Assembly: GCF_000003855.2 (NCBI RefSeq)
Contig: NW_003101680.1
Span: forward strand, 2,718,888 to 2,782,887
Direction: 5' to 3'
DNA from: Blastomyces gilchristii SLH14081
Lineage: Eukaryota; Ascomycota; Eurotiomycetes; Onygenales; Ajellomycetaceae
Length of the DNA stretch: 64,000 bases
Both the position numbers and the translations under genes were made by a program. Within the stretch, counting starts at the first letter, position 1, and each line of letters opens with the position of its first letter. The notes beneath the pieces are model-generated. The model worked only from the letters and a program-made list of their open reading frames with translations. It did no database searches and was not told the origin of the DNA. Shown here piece by piece: positions 1 through 13,183 of this stretch.

Positions 1-3000
1 TTAACAGCTCTGATCTAATACTATAGATCTTGACAATCTGTGCATCTGATAGAATGAGCTCTGTAGAAAAGCTTCAGTGACTTGTTCAGTATTCATCTTA
101 TCACAAGATTTCAATATTATATCTTTGCTCAGTCAATTCATAATGATCAGAATGTTTCTACAACTCTTACTCTCAGATAAATTAATAGCAAAGTCAATTG
201 CTACATCTCATCAGATTCTATCAGAGATATTGAGTGATTTTAATAGATTTTTTCTATGATTCTTTCATAAGATAATAGAAGAATAGTGATTATAGTTTCA
301 GATGAAGTATCTGATACTGTTTAATATCTTAAGTCAGTAGAACTCTTAAGAGATTATTCTATACAGTTGTTTACAGTCTGAATGACTGATTATATATGAA
401 TCATGTATCTCTTGCATTATCTGAGTGTGTAAGGGTTTGAAGTGAGAGACTCAGTGTTGTTCATGAAATTATAGAGTGTTATTATTATTGATTGAACATT
501 CTGAGATATCAGTTCTTATATATAGTTCTGGGAAAAATCAGAGTGCTTCTTAATATACTGCTTCAGTGAGAATCTAAAAAAGTTCATTTATCTGAGCTGC
601 TGTATATCACAGTTCATTCAGTGTAGAGAAAGTAAAGATATCAATAACAGTTCTAACTGAAGAAGTATGTATAGTGTCATAAACTGTTTCATCTTAATTA
701 ACTAGTATCTTCAGGTTCAAGAGCTGATGCTCTCAGTTCATTCAGTGAGTATCTATTATATCAGATAGTATATCTTACTCTCATTGTAAGAGAGCATCTA
801 TCATTGAGTTCTGACTATTAGAATGATAGTGTATTGTAAAATGAAAGTGACTTAAGAACTCAGATCATTACATCTATCATTCAGTGAGTTTATAAGTAGT
901 TGTGAAGTATTTAAGATTCTTATAATCTGTGACTATCTTAAATTCAGAGATACTTCAGAGTTCAGAGTTTCATTCTTCTAAACAGTGTATGATTGTGAGA
1001 AGTTTCTTATCATAGATCTTATAATTGCATTCAGCAGAACTCAGTTTCTTAGATATGAAGACATATGATTATAGAATCTCTTTATTATCATATTATAATA
1101 TCACTTCTTCTATTACATAGTCAGAGAAATCAGCTTCAATAACTGTCTTATGATTAGAATCAAATATTATCAGTAGAGAAGTATTAATGAATATCTTCTT
1201 TATCTGTGTAAATGCAGCTTCAGTATTCACTGATCATTGAAATACTGAGTCTTTCTTAATAAGATCTATAAGTGATCTCATAATATCTGAGAAGTTTTGT
1301 ATAAATCACTGATAGAAGTTAGTAAATCTGATAAAGCTTTATACATCTTTCACAGTATGCAGAGCTTCTCATTCAAGAATAACAGAGACTTTCTCAAAAT
1401 TCATTCAAATCCTCTTATCAGCTTCTATAATAAAACTCAGATACTTGATGCTCTTGACTTTAAAATCACACTTATCAATATCTATCAGTAGTTCTGCTTC
1501 TTATAGCTATTGTAATATCTTTCATACATACTCTTGATATTCTTTTCTGAATTCATCAGTGAAGATGAGAATGTCATCTAGATAAGCAGATACAAACTTA
1601 TTAAGAAAATCTCAGAGTGCTCAGTTGATATACTTCTGAAATATACTAAGAGTATTAGTCAGTTCAAAGAGTGTGACTATTCATTCAAAGAGATTATAAT
1701 ATATTCAGAATACTGTAAGTCATTCATCTTCTTCAGTGATATGAATCTTATGAAATGTGATGATAATATCTAGTTTTATAAATCATTGAGCTTATCTGAT
1801 TCATGCTAGGGTTTCATTGATGAGAGATAAGAGATATTGATCTTTCTTTATTAATCTGTTCAGATCTCAGTAGTTCACACAGAATCAGAGTTCTTTATCT
1901 GATTTCTTTGCAAAGAGAATAGAGGCTGCAGCAGAAGAGTTGCTAATATATATAAATTCTTTATTCAACAGATTATTGAGTGTCTTTTAAAGAAGAAGAA
2001 GTTCATCTCAGAACATGTTATAAAGAGAGTCTTATAATAATTCAGAATTCTTATCATTCTTTTTCTCTAACTTGATACTGTGATTCACTCTGAGATCTTA
2101 TAAGAGAGATATGTTTGTAATAGTATCTTATCAGAAAATATCTAGATATTTATGATATTATTAAGAAAGTTTTATATGAGAATCTATTATTGTAATATAA
2201 GATAATTTTTCTAGAGTCTTTTTGATATTGATCAAACTGATGAAATAGATTGATACATGATTCTGCTATTAGCAATTCTTTCAGCAACTTCTTTTTCTGA
2301 GCATTTTATAGGCATTGACAGAGATCTGTGTCAGGTCAGTAGTCTTGTAAATGTCATCTTTGTGAATTCTATCATTATTAGAGAATATCAAGCTTCTGCT
2401 TTAAGTGTTTAACAAGATGCCTTGTTCAGATAGTCAGACAAGTTCTAATATAAGATTATAATCAAGATTATCAACTTCATATATATAGGTATCTTCATAT
2501 TGATATTCTCTCACATCTATGATCAGCTTTATTATATAATGAGTACAAATGTCTTTTAAATCATCAAATTCTGTAAGAAGTCAAGGTTTTGATAAAGAAA
2601 TATGCTGAAGATTATAATATCTTATAACTGAAGATTTTATCATTGTATAGTAACATAGATTACTGTCTATCATGACTTTCATATTATATATATTATCAAT
2701 CACAGTAGATACAAGAATTGCATTTATTATTATCTTCTCTTTAAATTATTATTATCTGATCTCTTCAAGCTTCTGTTTATGAATTTGAACAGAAGCTAAT
2801 CTTTTCTCTGTTTCACTGAGATATTCTTATAGTTATCTTCTGAATCTTTCTCTAATGTAATGTGATTGATATAAACAGATGCTGATTCATTCTTTAAATA
2901 AGAAGATGCTGATCTTTCTCTTAAGTATGAAGATATATAGATTAATCAGCAGTTGAAAGCAATGTATTCTGATTAGTTACAGTTGATGCACACTTTATAT

Positions 3001-4255
3001 TGATATTAATCAGTGACTTCTTCAGAAGTGATTCTAAAGACTCAGAAGTCTGTCTGAACAGCAGAGACTCTTACTTGTGTATAGATATTTAAGTCTACTC
3101 AATTCATAGTATCTGCATCATTGTTATTCCTTGACATGAGTGTATGAGTCACTGAAGTGTAATGTCTTCTATCACTGTTCTGTATATTCTTGAGCTTAGT
3201 AAGATAATCATTCATTGTTCAGAGCTGTGTGTAGAAGTCTTTATAAGTCTAGTCTTCATCTTCACTTATAAGAGCTTATAAGAGTTTGAAAGTTAATATC
3301 TTCTTAAGCATGCTAATCTTCATTTGATTCTCTCAAGATTGATTATCTACTTCTAGAATCTTGATGTTAAAGTCAGAAATGAATATTATAAGAGAAATAT
3401 TTCTCTGTTAAGTACTCTGTAGTCAATCTAATACTTTCTGTTACATGACAGTGTCTTAGAACAGAATATTAAGATATTTTATAATATTATCAGATATTTA
3501 TAATACTGATTCACATACTTTCATTCATGAATGAAACTTCTGTTTTATATAATCTTTCAATTATTCATTGATATATTAATCTTGATTAATTAATGAACTG
3601 ATGACATCTTTATCTATACTCAGTTTTATAAGCATTTTCATTCTGCATGATGAGTAGAGAGTGAGATTAGAAGTATTGAAATATACAGAAGTATCTAAGT
3701 ATTCTTTCAGCACTTTTGTATTCAATTCTATAGATGTTGAAATTACATGAGTTAGTTATTAAATCTCTTTGTATTGATGTTATTGAGTTGCATGCATATC
3801 AGCTATTTATTATTATTATAGTTTCAACATTACTAAGAGTCACTGTGGCACTGCATCTATGCTTGTATTCAGAGATTCTCTCATATTATCATTAGATATG
3901 ATTATATCATTTGTCAAATGTGTGATATCTGTGAAATTTAAAGAAGTGTAATTGTATGAATATCTCATATATCTGAGTGTTAGAACTCTCAGATCTTTCA
4001 CTGACATTCTCTTTATAAAATCTTATTACAGAGTCAGAGTGACTGATAAGCAGCTTCTATCTGAGAACTCAGTGTCTGCTTAACTGTTTCTCTATTTCTT
4101 ATGTATTATTATATGTTTGAATATCTCTTAATAAATAATTGTTTCTGATGAGAAGATAATGTGTGAATAATCATTTTCTAATAAGAAGATAATGAATGTT
4201 TGTATAGTGTAAGAGGCCTACACTGAATAGATCAGTATAATATTGATGAGTCTTA
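1..4255 (-). mobile_element. Gypsy (Ty3-type) retrotransposon relic, family A, minus strand copy
   Basis: Read on the minus strand, this stretch gives a heavily interrupted gypsy pol protein. The reverse transcriptase active site reads YLDD followed by ILIFTDEF at about 1545-1590. The tether and early RNase H (FTQIKKIFINTSLLIIFDS) lie at about 1150-1230, and RNase H continues down to about 790. Sequence below about 700 should be downstream pol and runs off the window. Sequence from about 2250 to 4255 should be protease and gag, but I recognise no clear motif there. Stops are TGA, TAA and TAG at expected Trp and Gln positions. The same family recurs on the plus strand at 9612-11770, and 2200-2250 aligns with the start of that copy. 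No LTRs were located. Family placement is fairly sure; domain edges are approximate. Confidence 0.75.
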
Positions 4256-4317
4256 TATAACAAAGATAAAAACATTAGAGAAGGAAAGAAAGAGAAAGTG
4301 CAAGAATCAGTGATTGA

Positions 4318-4377
4318 GATGGATATTTATACGCATATGTGGTGGTGTACGCGGTGGAGCTTCGGGGCGGGAGAATA
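4318..4377. other. GC-rich, weakly mutated flank of the copia insertion, left side
   Basis: About 60 bp rich in CG and GG sits abruptly beside AT-rich gypsy relic. It ends in GAATA (4373-4377), the left target-site duplication of the copia element. Together with 9469-9611 it forms the pre-insertion sequence. I see no gene in it. Bases 4256-4317 are a transition of purine-rich sequence with nothing recognisable. Confidence 0.6.
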
Positions 4378-4494
4378 TGTAGCGCCTTGGTGGCATTGCC
4401 CTAGCGATCGCTCCGCCTGCACGTGATCTCTTATGTTATATAACATAGCTAGCGGCTCTCATAATAATAGAAGAAGCAACCTTTCCCACTTACA
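4378..4494 (+). repeat. Copia 5' LTR (117 bp)
   Basis: Starts TGTAGCGCC and ends CACTTACA. It matches 9352-9468 at the same length with six differences by eye. It contains TTATGTTATATAAC (about 4431-4444), a possible TATA region. It is CG-rich compared with the element body, so it has largely escaped the decay. Confidence 0.92.
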
Positions 4495-4757
4495 GATTAT
4501 AGCCTGGAACATTCGCGTTTTTTCTTTTAATAAGACTTCTTATACACATTTTTATAGAAGGATTACACTGTAGTCAATTGTTCATGAATTGGTTCACTTT
4601 TCTATGTTGATTTGAATAGAAGATGCTCTTATTACTCAGAACAAGCAGACATATCTAGAGATTAAAAGATTGTGTTCTTTCTTCAAGTTAATAACTGATT
4701 GAGATTGATCTCATCTGAATCTCTTTTCTTATATCTATACTCAGGTCATGACAACTG

Positions 4758-7700
4758 ATGAGTAGCTTGTCTACTTCTCAGAGTGATAGAAAGAAGACTC
4801 TACACTCTCATTCTCATACTCAGGCAGCTCAACAGGCCTCTATTGATGAAGAATCAGACAAAGGTGATATTACTCAGTACATGAAAGTCACAGAGAGAGT
4901 CATGAAGTCATCTGCTAGTTAAGACACAGACACTCATCATGAATCTGATGATGAGATCTCAAGCTCAAGTGCTATGTATACAGCACTCACAGAAGTGTGT
5001 CCTGCCAGCAGTTCTATGTCTAGAATGAGTCAAGATAGTATGATATTCATGTCATTAGATAATCTTATGATGTTCTGTGATAGAATAAGTATGTGTCAGA
5101 AGGTCACCTCTGCTGCAGATGATTTCAAATCTCAGATTCATGAATATCAAAAGAATGTTTAAAAAGCCATGAATACTAAGACTGTAATCATATTTAACAG
5201 CATCAATTATCAGGCCTGATGTACAGAAATTCTTACAGACACTGAAGTTGTCAGTAGATTCAATATTCTTACAAAGAATCAACATATCTGTTCAGATGAC
5301 ATCAGTCAAGATGTGTTAAGTGCTGAAAAATAAAGTATTTATATCAAAGCACTGTATTGATGTATGTTGCAGTTCTTATTAGAATCTGTATATATAATCA
5401 TTGAAACTCTTGAGTCAGATAATGCAGCTGTGTTATGAGAAAGAATTGAAGTTGAGTACACTGTCTTACTTATGAAAGAATGTATGAATATTATAAAAGA
5501 ATTGATTATCTTACATGTTAAGAAAAATGATTATCTAGCATTTCAGAGAAGATTCTGTTATTTGATTGCATATCACAAGAAGTGAGTGAATAACTTAGAA
5601 GACTTCTATCATAATCTCTTTCTTATTGATTTAAAAGATTATTAAAAGTCTTTTATCAAGATGTATTTGAATGATTTCTACATGACTGATCAAGACTCTA
5701 TTTACAATATTAATATTAAAGATCTCATGAAACAGTTGATAAATCATATAAGTAAGTCTAAGAATGAACATTCTAAGCTGCAGTGAGTTAATACAGCTAT
5801 CATAATCTCTACTATATTATTCACTAGCAGCTTCAAGTGCAACATATGCAGTACAAACTGATACTTAAAGAACACTTGCTAATGTCTACATCTTGAACTC
5901 ACTACTGAACAGTGACATGAGTTAAACAAGAATCATATCATTACATCTGAAGAGAATGATAGTAGTAATACTAGCAGACACAGTAAGTGAAGAGATAAGA
6001 AGAAGAATAAGAATAAAAATGATAAAAAAGATAAATCTTCTGATCTTCTAGTCTCTCAATCTGTTACAGTCAATACTGCAATCACTTTTTCAGTAACTGT
6101 CAGCACTATATTCAAGTCTTGATTTCTTGATACATGCGCAAGCTTTAACATGACAGAGGAAAAGCAGTTTCTTATTCAATGTAAGGCTTACATCAGTGAT
6201 CTCAAGGTTAACACTGCAGATGAAGATCACAGCTATGTCAAGAAAATCAGCAATCTTCTCTTAGAATCTGAAGAGAGAAATATTACAATCTGTGATATTC
6301 ACTGAATTCTCAATCTCACAGTCAATCTGTTGTCATTTGCCAAGCTTGAAGACCAGGGCTTTCAATTTGAATTATTATTGTTCACCTCATCTTACTTTCT
6401 CATGAGAGTCTCAAATGACATTACTTTCACCGCAATTCACACACCTCAGAGCTTTATATATAAGATTGTTGAAAGAATGTTGAAAGTTGACATTCATCAT
6501 GAGTCAAGAACAGTATATTACACTGTAAAATTATATACATATACAAATGCTGTAACTACTGTCAACAATAACAAATTCACTAATAATAATCAGACTCAAT
6601 CTCTCACAATTGCTAAAACACTCACTGAATGATATGCAGACTTAGGTCATATACACACAGAAGCCATCATTGCATTGGTGAAGAATTCATTATCAGGTGT
6701 CTGAATCAAGAGCCTCAAGACTGGTTTTTTCTGTGACAGTTGTGTGAAAGGGGGCATGACACATCATTTTTCTCAGACCCTCATGCCACGAGCGACCCGA
6801 CCCATGCAACGTATCCATATTGATCTTGCGGGTGGCGGGCGCACGTTAAATGAGATGTCCGATCACCCTGTCGAGTCGCGCCAGGGAACTAAATACTACA
6901 TGTTGATTACAGACGACGCGACGAGGTCCGCAAAGATCGCCGCGTTGTTCAGTAACCACGGTACAATTTGGGAGCCGACGACTCCCCATTCTCCACACCA
7001 AGATGGCGTCTCTGAACGCGGGATCTGCATGATCATGGTGCATACAAGGGCAGTCATCATTGGCAAGAACATTCCTAAGAAATTTTGAGTGAATGTATTG
7101 AACACTGTCATTGCAATAACTAACAACACATCTACATCTACTATACTATACAATGAGAAGTATTGGCCTACAGTTGCAGAAGACAAGAAACCTGCTCACA
7201 GCTCTTATACAATCTCTTTTTCAGCTCTGATGAATGCTTCATCACAGATCTCATATTTTCATGAGCTTGAGTTGAATGTCTACACTCATCTTCATGAATT
7301 GCAGAAGTCAGCAGACAAACTGTCTGCTCAGGCTGATTTATATAAACTTATTGAATTCTGCAGACATGTGATCTATCACATGTGAAGTTCTATATCAGAT
7401 AAGCTCATTGATATGAGTGATGTGATTTTCCCTGCAAAAGCATAAGAAATGCTAAAGAATATAACTGTTACTACAACTGCAGAAGCTAATACTAACTCAA
7501 TCACTGTTATCTATATAATGAAGAATTCTGACACTTCTGATTTTTCAGAATCACATATTTTATAAATACAGTCTGCAAAGATCTTTATAACTTACATCTC
7601 TTCACTGATTACTAATAACTTGTCAAAGAGCTTTAAGAATGCAGTAGACTGATCAGAAAATATAGAAGAATGATAAAGATATTCAATACAATGTGAAATA

Positions 7701-9188
7701 ACTGATTTAAAGAGATAAAAGACCTGAATACTTATACTGTGTTCTGATGTTCCTGCTGATAAATCTGTGACTTTCAGCTACTGAGTATTCATAGAGAAGA
7801 ATCACTCTGAGAATTTCAATACTGATGAAGACAGTATATTGCAAAAGTTCAGATAAGTAGTCTGCAGCAATTAACTTAAGAAAAGCTTAAGAGAGAAAAT
7901 ATACATCTCTGTTGTAATAAATATAATAAATCACATGATATTTGTTATTACAGTGAAACACAGATGAACTCTGTGTTAAGTTAATATTATACTTGCCTAT
8001 CTACACAGACAGCTAGAGAAGACAGTTTACATGCATTAACTCACTGATTTTAAAGCAGGCACTTCACATGCAATGATGTGTGCTGTTGAGAGATCTCTAT
8101 ACAGCTTAGACTCTGCAGTAAAAATCTAGTATAATTATCTCACAACTCTGCTGCAGAAACATGAATTTATTCTCAGTCTGTACAATTCTGATCTCTGATG
8201 ACATGACACACAGAAGAATCTATATATGACAATCTATGTTAATAATATTCATATTATAGCTGAGCAGTCTGTGAATGCTGATTGATTGATGAACATGCTG
8301 AGTGAAAAGCTTGAGATTAAAGATCTCAAGAAATCTAAAAGGTATCTGAGTATGAAAGTCAGTTGTATGAAGAATGAGATCAAATTGACACTTGAATGAT
8401 ATATCATATACTTGATACAAGATTTTCACCTTAATGATGCAGTTACTGTTCACTTGTTCATGAATAAAGACTTATATCTAGATGACTCTTCTGTGTCAGA
8501 GAAGAAAAGCAGATTTATAAAGACTTAATATTAATATAAAGTCAGCTGCCTGCAGTATTTAACAGTTAAATTATGTCTGAACATTGCCCGCACAGCATCT
8601 CTTCTAGTACAGAAGAACTCAGCTCTCACACTGAAAGCATGAAAAGCTCTACTACATGTTATACACTATCTTCACAGCACTAAGAATCTGAGCATATTTT
8701 ACAAGAGTCTGGACAATGGCATGAGTGACTTGCTGAATGCAATGTATGTATCAGTTAAATACACAGATTCTGACTGAGCTGATTCTCTCAATGATGATTG
8801 AAAGTCTATATCTGAGTTCATCTTTAAAGTTGTAGATGTCTCTATATCATAATGATCTGTAAAGCAGCTCTGCATGTCTCTCAGCTCAAATGAAGCTGAG
8901 TATATGACTCTTAGTGAGACAGTGTGTAAGACAATGTAATTGTGTAATATAATGATGAACTTGTTATTCATTCTGAACAACTCAATCAAGATTTATACTG
9001 ATAATAAGAATTCAATTAATCTGGTCACTGTGATGACAGTGACCGCGCGCAGTAAGCATATTGATACACAATTTCATTTCTTATGTACAAAGCTGAATGA
9101 GAGGGTTATATCTTTAGAGTACATCTCAACTGAGAAAATGACAGCAGATGAATTGATCAACTCTTTAGACACTATTGCATTTCAGTAA
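4758..9188 (+). pseudogene. Copia gag-pol polyprotein, single frame broken by stops
   Basis: ATG 4758 opens a frame that continues to TAA 9186-9188 (1,476 codons) with no net frameshift, but many TGA/TAA/TAG stops. In order: a gag with a CX2CX4HX4C zinc knuckle at 5838-5879 whose His is now Tyr (CAC to TAC); an aspartic protease site at 6129-6143 reading DTCAS where DTGAS is expected; an integrase HHCC finger at about 6645-6745; an integrase core at 6744-7085 that keeps the first Asp (IHIDLAGG) and the Glu region (HQDGVSER) but lacks the stretch with the middle Asp; a reverse transcriptase box YVNN instead of YVDD at 8235-8246; and an RNase H from about 8748 with SSNEAEYM and RSKHIDTQFHF. It cannot make a working protein. 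The domain order (integrase before RT) identifies copia. Confidence 0.9.
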
Positions 9189-9342
9189 TTTCTTGATTTG
9201 TTAGGCCTTACAGATAGAAAGGGCCAGAATGCCTGAAATTAATGTATATAGCATGATTTGAAGAGACTCAGGAACTGCATGGCAGGCTTTTCTATATAGC
9301 ATTTGAAGATAATCAGGGTGTTAAGATCTCGCACGGCGATGT

Positions 9343-9351
9343 GAGGGGGGG
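9343..9351 (+). other. Polypurine tract of the copia element
   Basis: The run GAGGGGGGG lies directly before the 3' LTR start TGTAGTGCC. Position and composition are those of the plus-strand primer site of LTR retrotransposons. Confidence 0.75.
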
Positions 9352-9468
9352 TGTAGTGCCTTGATGGCATTGCCCTAGCAATCGCTCCGCCTGCACGTGA
9401 TCTCTTATGTTATATAACGTAGCTAGCTGCTCTCATAATAATAGAAGGAGCAACCTTTCCCACTTACA
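9352..9468 (+). repeat. Copia 3' LTR (117 bp)
   Basis: Same length and ends as the 5' LTR and followed at once by GAATA (9469-9473), the right target duplication. Differences from the 5' LTR include CGATC/CAATC and GCGGC/GCTGC. Confidence 0.92.
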
Positions 9469-9611
9469 GAATATACGCGCGTTCGTAGCGGCCGAGGATC
9501 GGCGATCAAGAATGGCTGAGAATCGGAGTGTACGCGTTCGAGAATGAAGTGGTTGGGATCTGTGAAGTGTAACGGAATAGTCTATATGATTGATCGGGCG
9601 CAGCCCGCCAC
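9469..9611. other. GC-rich, weakly mutated flank of the copia insertion, right side
   Basis: About 140 bp with many CG dinucleotides (for example TACGCGCGTTCGTAGCGG). It continues the sequence interrupted at 4377. No convincing open frame, RNA or LTR ends were seen. It changes sharply to AT-rich gypsy sequence near 9612. Confidence 0.55.
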
Positions 9612-11770
9612 ATTCTGTACTATAATAACAGATTCTTATATAAAACTCTCTTAATAATATAATGAATATCTAGATATCTTTTAATAAGATAATATTACAA
9701 ATATATCTCTCTTACAAGACTCAGAAGTGAATCACAGTATTAAGTTAGAAAAGAAAAATGATAAGAACTCTGAATCATTATAAGACTCTTTTTATAATAT
9801 ATCTCAAGATGAACTTCTTCTTCTTTGAAAGATACTTAATAATCTGTTGAATAAGAGATTTATACATGTTAGCAACTCTTCTGCTGCAGTGTCTATTCTC
9901 TTTGCAAAGAAATCAGATGAGGAACTTCAATTCTATATAAACTATTAAGTATTGAACAGATTAATTAAGAAGAATTACTATTCTTTATCTCTTATCAATG
10001 AAACTCTAGCTCATATCAGATAAGCTTAATAATTTATAAAACTAGATATTATTACTATGTTTCATAAGATCTGTATAACTGAAGAAGATAAATAGCTTAT
10101 AGTATTTTAAACATATTATAATCTCTTTGAATTAGTAGTCACACTCTTTGAACTGACTAATACTCTCAGTACATTTCAGAAGTATATTAACTGAGCACTT
10201 CAAGATTTTCTTGATAAATTTACATCTGTATATCTTGATAACATTTTCATCTTCACTGATAAGTTCAGAAAAGAATATCAGAAACATGTGTAAAAAGTAT
10301 TACAATAATTACAAGAAGCAGAACTATCAATAGATATTAACAAGTGTAATTTTAAAGTCAAGAGTATAAAATATCTAGATTATATCATAGAAGCTGATAA
10401 GAAAATTTGAATAAATTCAGAGAAAGTCTTTATTATTCTTGAATAAGAAGCTTTATATACTGTGAAGAGTGTATAAAGCTTCATCAGATTTGCTAACTTC
10501 TATCAGTAATTTATAAGAAACTTCTCAGATATTATAAGATTACTTATAGAACTTACTAAGAAGAACTCAGTATTTCAATAATCAGCAGACACTGATACTG
10601 CATTTACACAGATGAAGAAGATGTTTATTAATACATCTCTATTAATAATATTTAACTCTGACTATGAAACAGTTGTTAAAGCTGACTTCTCTGACTATAT
10701 TATAGAGAAAGCTATATTACAATATAATAATGAAGATATCTTATAATTATACATCTTTATATCTAAGAAGTTGAGCTCTGCTGAATATAACTATGAGATC
10801 TATAATAAGAAACTTCTGATAATTATACACTGTCTAGAGAAATGAGACTCTGAACTTCAAAGTAGCTTTAAATTTGAGATAATCACAGATTATAAGAATC
10901 TTAAACACTTTACTATCACACATAAGCTTACTGAATGACAGATGCAATGATTCAAGCTATTAAGTCATTTTTATTTCACAATATACTACTGTCTCAGCAG
11001 CTAGAACTCAATGATAGATGCTCTCTTATAATGAGAATAAGATATATCATTCAATGTAACAGATATGTATTGAATGAACTGAGAACACTGACTCTTGAAT
11101 TTAAAGATATTAGTTGATCAAGATGAAATAGCTCATGACACTATACACACTTCTCTGATTAGAACTGTCACTAATATCTCAACTTCTTTCAAATTTACAC
11201 TAGATAAATTGTGACATATAACAGCTCAAACTGATAAACTTCTTTAAGTACTTATCAAAGTAGTACATTGAGAAGCACTCTGATTTCTCTCAGAACTATG
11301 TATAAGAACTGATATCTTGAAATACTTAATCAATGACAGTAATACTCTACAATTCTATGAATGACACTGAGTCTCTCACTTTAAACTCTTACACACTCAG
11401 ATAATGTAAGAGATGTATAATTCTTATATAACTGATCATTCAGATTGTGAATAACTGTATTAAATAATCTCTCAAGAGTTTCACTAATCTGAGATATTAA
11501 ACAGTATCAGACATTTTATCTGAAACTGCAACTATTATTCTTTCATTATCTTGTAAAAGAACTGTAGAAAAGACCTGCTGAAACTGCTCAATATCTCTGA
11601 TAGAATCTGATAAGATATGATAATTAACTTCACTATTAATCTCTCTAAGAGTAAGAGTTATAGAAACATTCTGATTATTATAAACTAATTAAGTAAAGAT
11701 GTAATATTAAAACCTTATAATAAAATAAATACTAAACAAGTTACTAAAGCTTTTTGTAAGAAATCCTGCT
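9612..11770 (+). mobile_element. Gypsy relic, family A, plus strand copy (RT, RNase H)
   Basis: The translated plus strand shows a Ty3-type reverse transcriptase from about 9840 (RFIHVSNSSAAVSILFAKKS) to about 10440. Its active site is YLDN, where D is expected last, at about 10230-10243. RNase H follows (FTQMKKMFINTSLL, then SDYIIEKAILQYNNED, then IIHCLEKW) at about 10595-10960. Stops at Trp and Gln positions interrupt the frame throughout. The copy starts at a point matching about 2200 in the opposite-strand copy, so gag and protease are missing. From about 11100 to 11770 the sequence is AT-rich and I recognise no integrase motif. Confidence 0.75.
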
Positions 11771-11906
11771 TCTCACAAATTCTTTACCTCTATTTCTATC
11801 TCTTGTGTACTTAATAGAGTTAGCAGCTCTTGACTACACACAATCATATAGACTGAAGTTCGCGAATAGTATTCACAACTCAGCTTGAATACTATTATAC
11901 ATTCAC

Positions 11907-12190
11907 CACACCACAACCCCGGGCCAAATTGCCATACAAATTGTAAGGTGAAGAGACCTAGCCGTATGCACCAATCTTCTCGATTTTGGAAGATCCCCGA
12001 TCTGTAGTTGTGGAGATATCTGAGGAGCGACCTCCGCGAAAACCCTGTCCATCTTTGATGTTCCAAAACACCAACGCCAAGTCCCACCCTCGTACCGCCC
12101 TTCCCAATCTGGCCCATCCCCGGCAGAAAAATACAAAAAGATACCTCGGCGATAATATCAAGCACATAATCAACAGACAACGAGTCAACA
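11907..12190 (+). repeat. Repeat R2, copy 1 (candidate LINE 5' region)
   Basis: A CG-rich block shared with 26954-27215 and 61270-61530, starting CACACCACAACCCC and containing GCCATACAAATTGTAAGGTG. It lies directly upstream of LINE copy 1. The same junction with LINE 5' sequence (CAGTATAC, then CAAGGTCTGACTGAGCC) recurs at 61703-61735, so R2 is probably the LINE's own 5' UTR. The alternative is that both loci share a duplicated segment. It is much less decayed than its surroundings. An opposite-strand frame here is discussed under findings. Confidence 0.65.
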
Positions 12191-13183
12191 GCACATCAAT
12201 AACTATAAAATCAGTATACCCCAAGGTCTGACTGAGCCTTTGATCCCTGCACAGTGAGATATATTAAATCTAGTTTTAATACCTCAATATTCAATAGATT
12301 CTGCAAGGGATTGAGAACAGCAACACTAGATTTCTATTGAATTTAAGAATTAACTCTATATTGATATAATCATTGACAAAGTCTTCTATTTTGAGATATA
12401 AATAACCAGTTCCTCTACATCTCACTGATAATATTTATATTATTATATAGAAACAGACTTATATTCTCTATAATATCAAGACTCTGAAGAGGGAAAGTCT
12501 TGATAGAGAGTATACAGTAGTGCATATCTTAGCAGTTTCTATCTCATTCTTCTGCAGCAGTTAATGCAAAAAAAAAGATCTTAGAAATAGTTTTTTACTT
12601 CTCTTGAAAAAGTAAGATGTTTTTCTCTGGATTTTACACAATATTCTTACAAAGAATTAAAAACAGAGTTATTTTCTGTCATAATTTCATATTCTTTTAA
12701 GTAAGAATTACTTTTTCAGTGACTGAAGAGCTTTCATTAATACTTAATTCTTTTTTACACTCTTTATTAACTGATTTGAGTTGCACACTTGTTGTGTGAG
12801 AAGAATTGAATAATTTAGAATAAAATTGAATAGTTTTAATCAATTTCTCTGCAAAAAATTGATTTATTTTTTGTCAGTTTTTCTCTCAAAAACTGTCATA
12901 TCATCTGATTTATTATCAATTGATATCATACTTTTTCTCACTGTATCCTAAGAAAGAGATTGTAAAGATTTTATTGATTTATCTTAAAAATCAATTTTAG
13001 TTTATTAGATTCTCTTCAAAAATCTAACCTAGTTACTGAACTAGTGTGAAAAAAATCAGGTGTTTTATACACAAAAGTCTTTTATTCTTCTTTTGAAACA
13101 GTCTGACCAACTTTTCAATTGAAAACAGACTTAGAAATATCTCAATTGAAACAGTCTGACCAACTTTTCATTGAGTGAAAACA

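Larger units (their letters stand above)
4378..9468 (+). mobile_element. Complete-length copia (Ty1-type) LTR retrotransposon, inactivated
   Basis: The element is 5,091 bp. It is bounded by two 117-bp LTRs starting TG and ending CA, and flanked by the 5-bp duplication GAATA (4373-4377 and 9469-9473). Inside is one gag-pol frame in the copia order: gag, protease, integrase, reverse transcriptase, RNase H. A purine run precedes the 3' LTR. By eye the LTRs differ at six of 117 positions, five of them transitions, so the insertion is not very recent. The LTRs and a 340-bp integrase segment remain CG- and GG-rich, while the rest is strongly C-to-T decayed. I could not identify a standard tRNA primer site after the 5' LTR. 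Confidence 0.92.

Noticed and set aside
11986..12231. Plus-strand open frame of 81 codons in repeat R2
   Set aside because: It lies in a non-decayed repeat, where open frames are longer by chance, and no motif is present.
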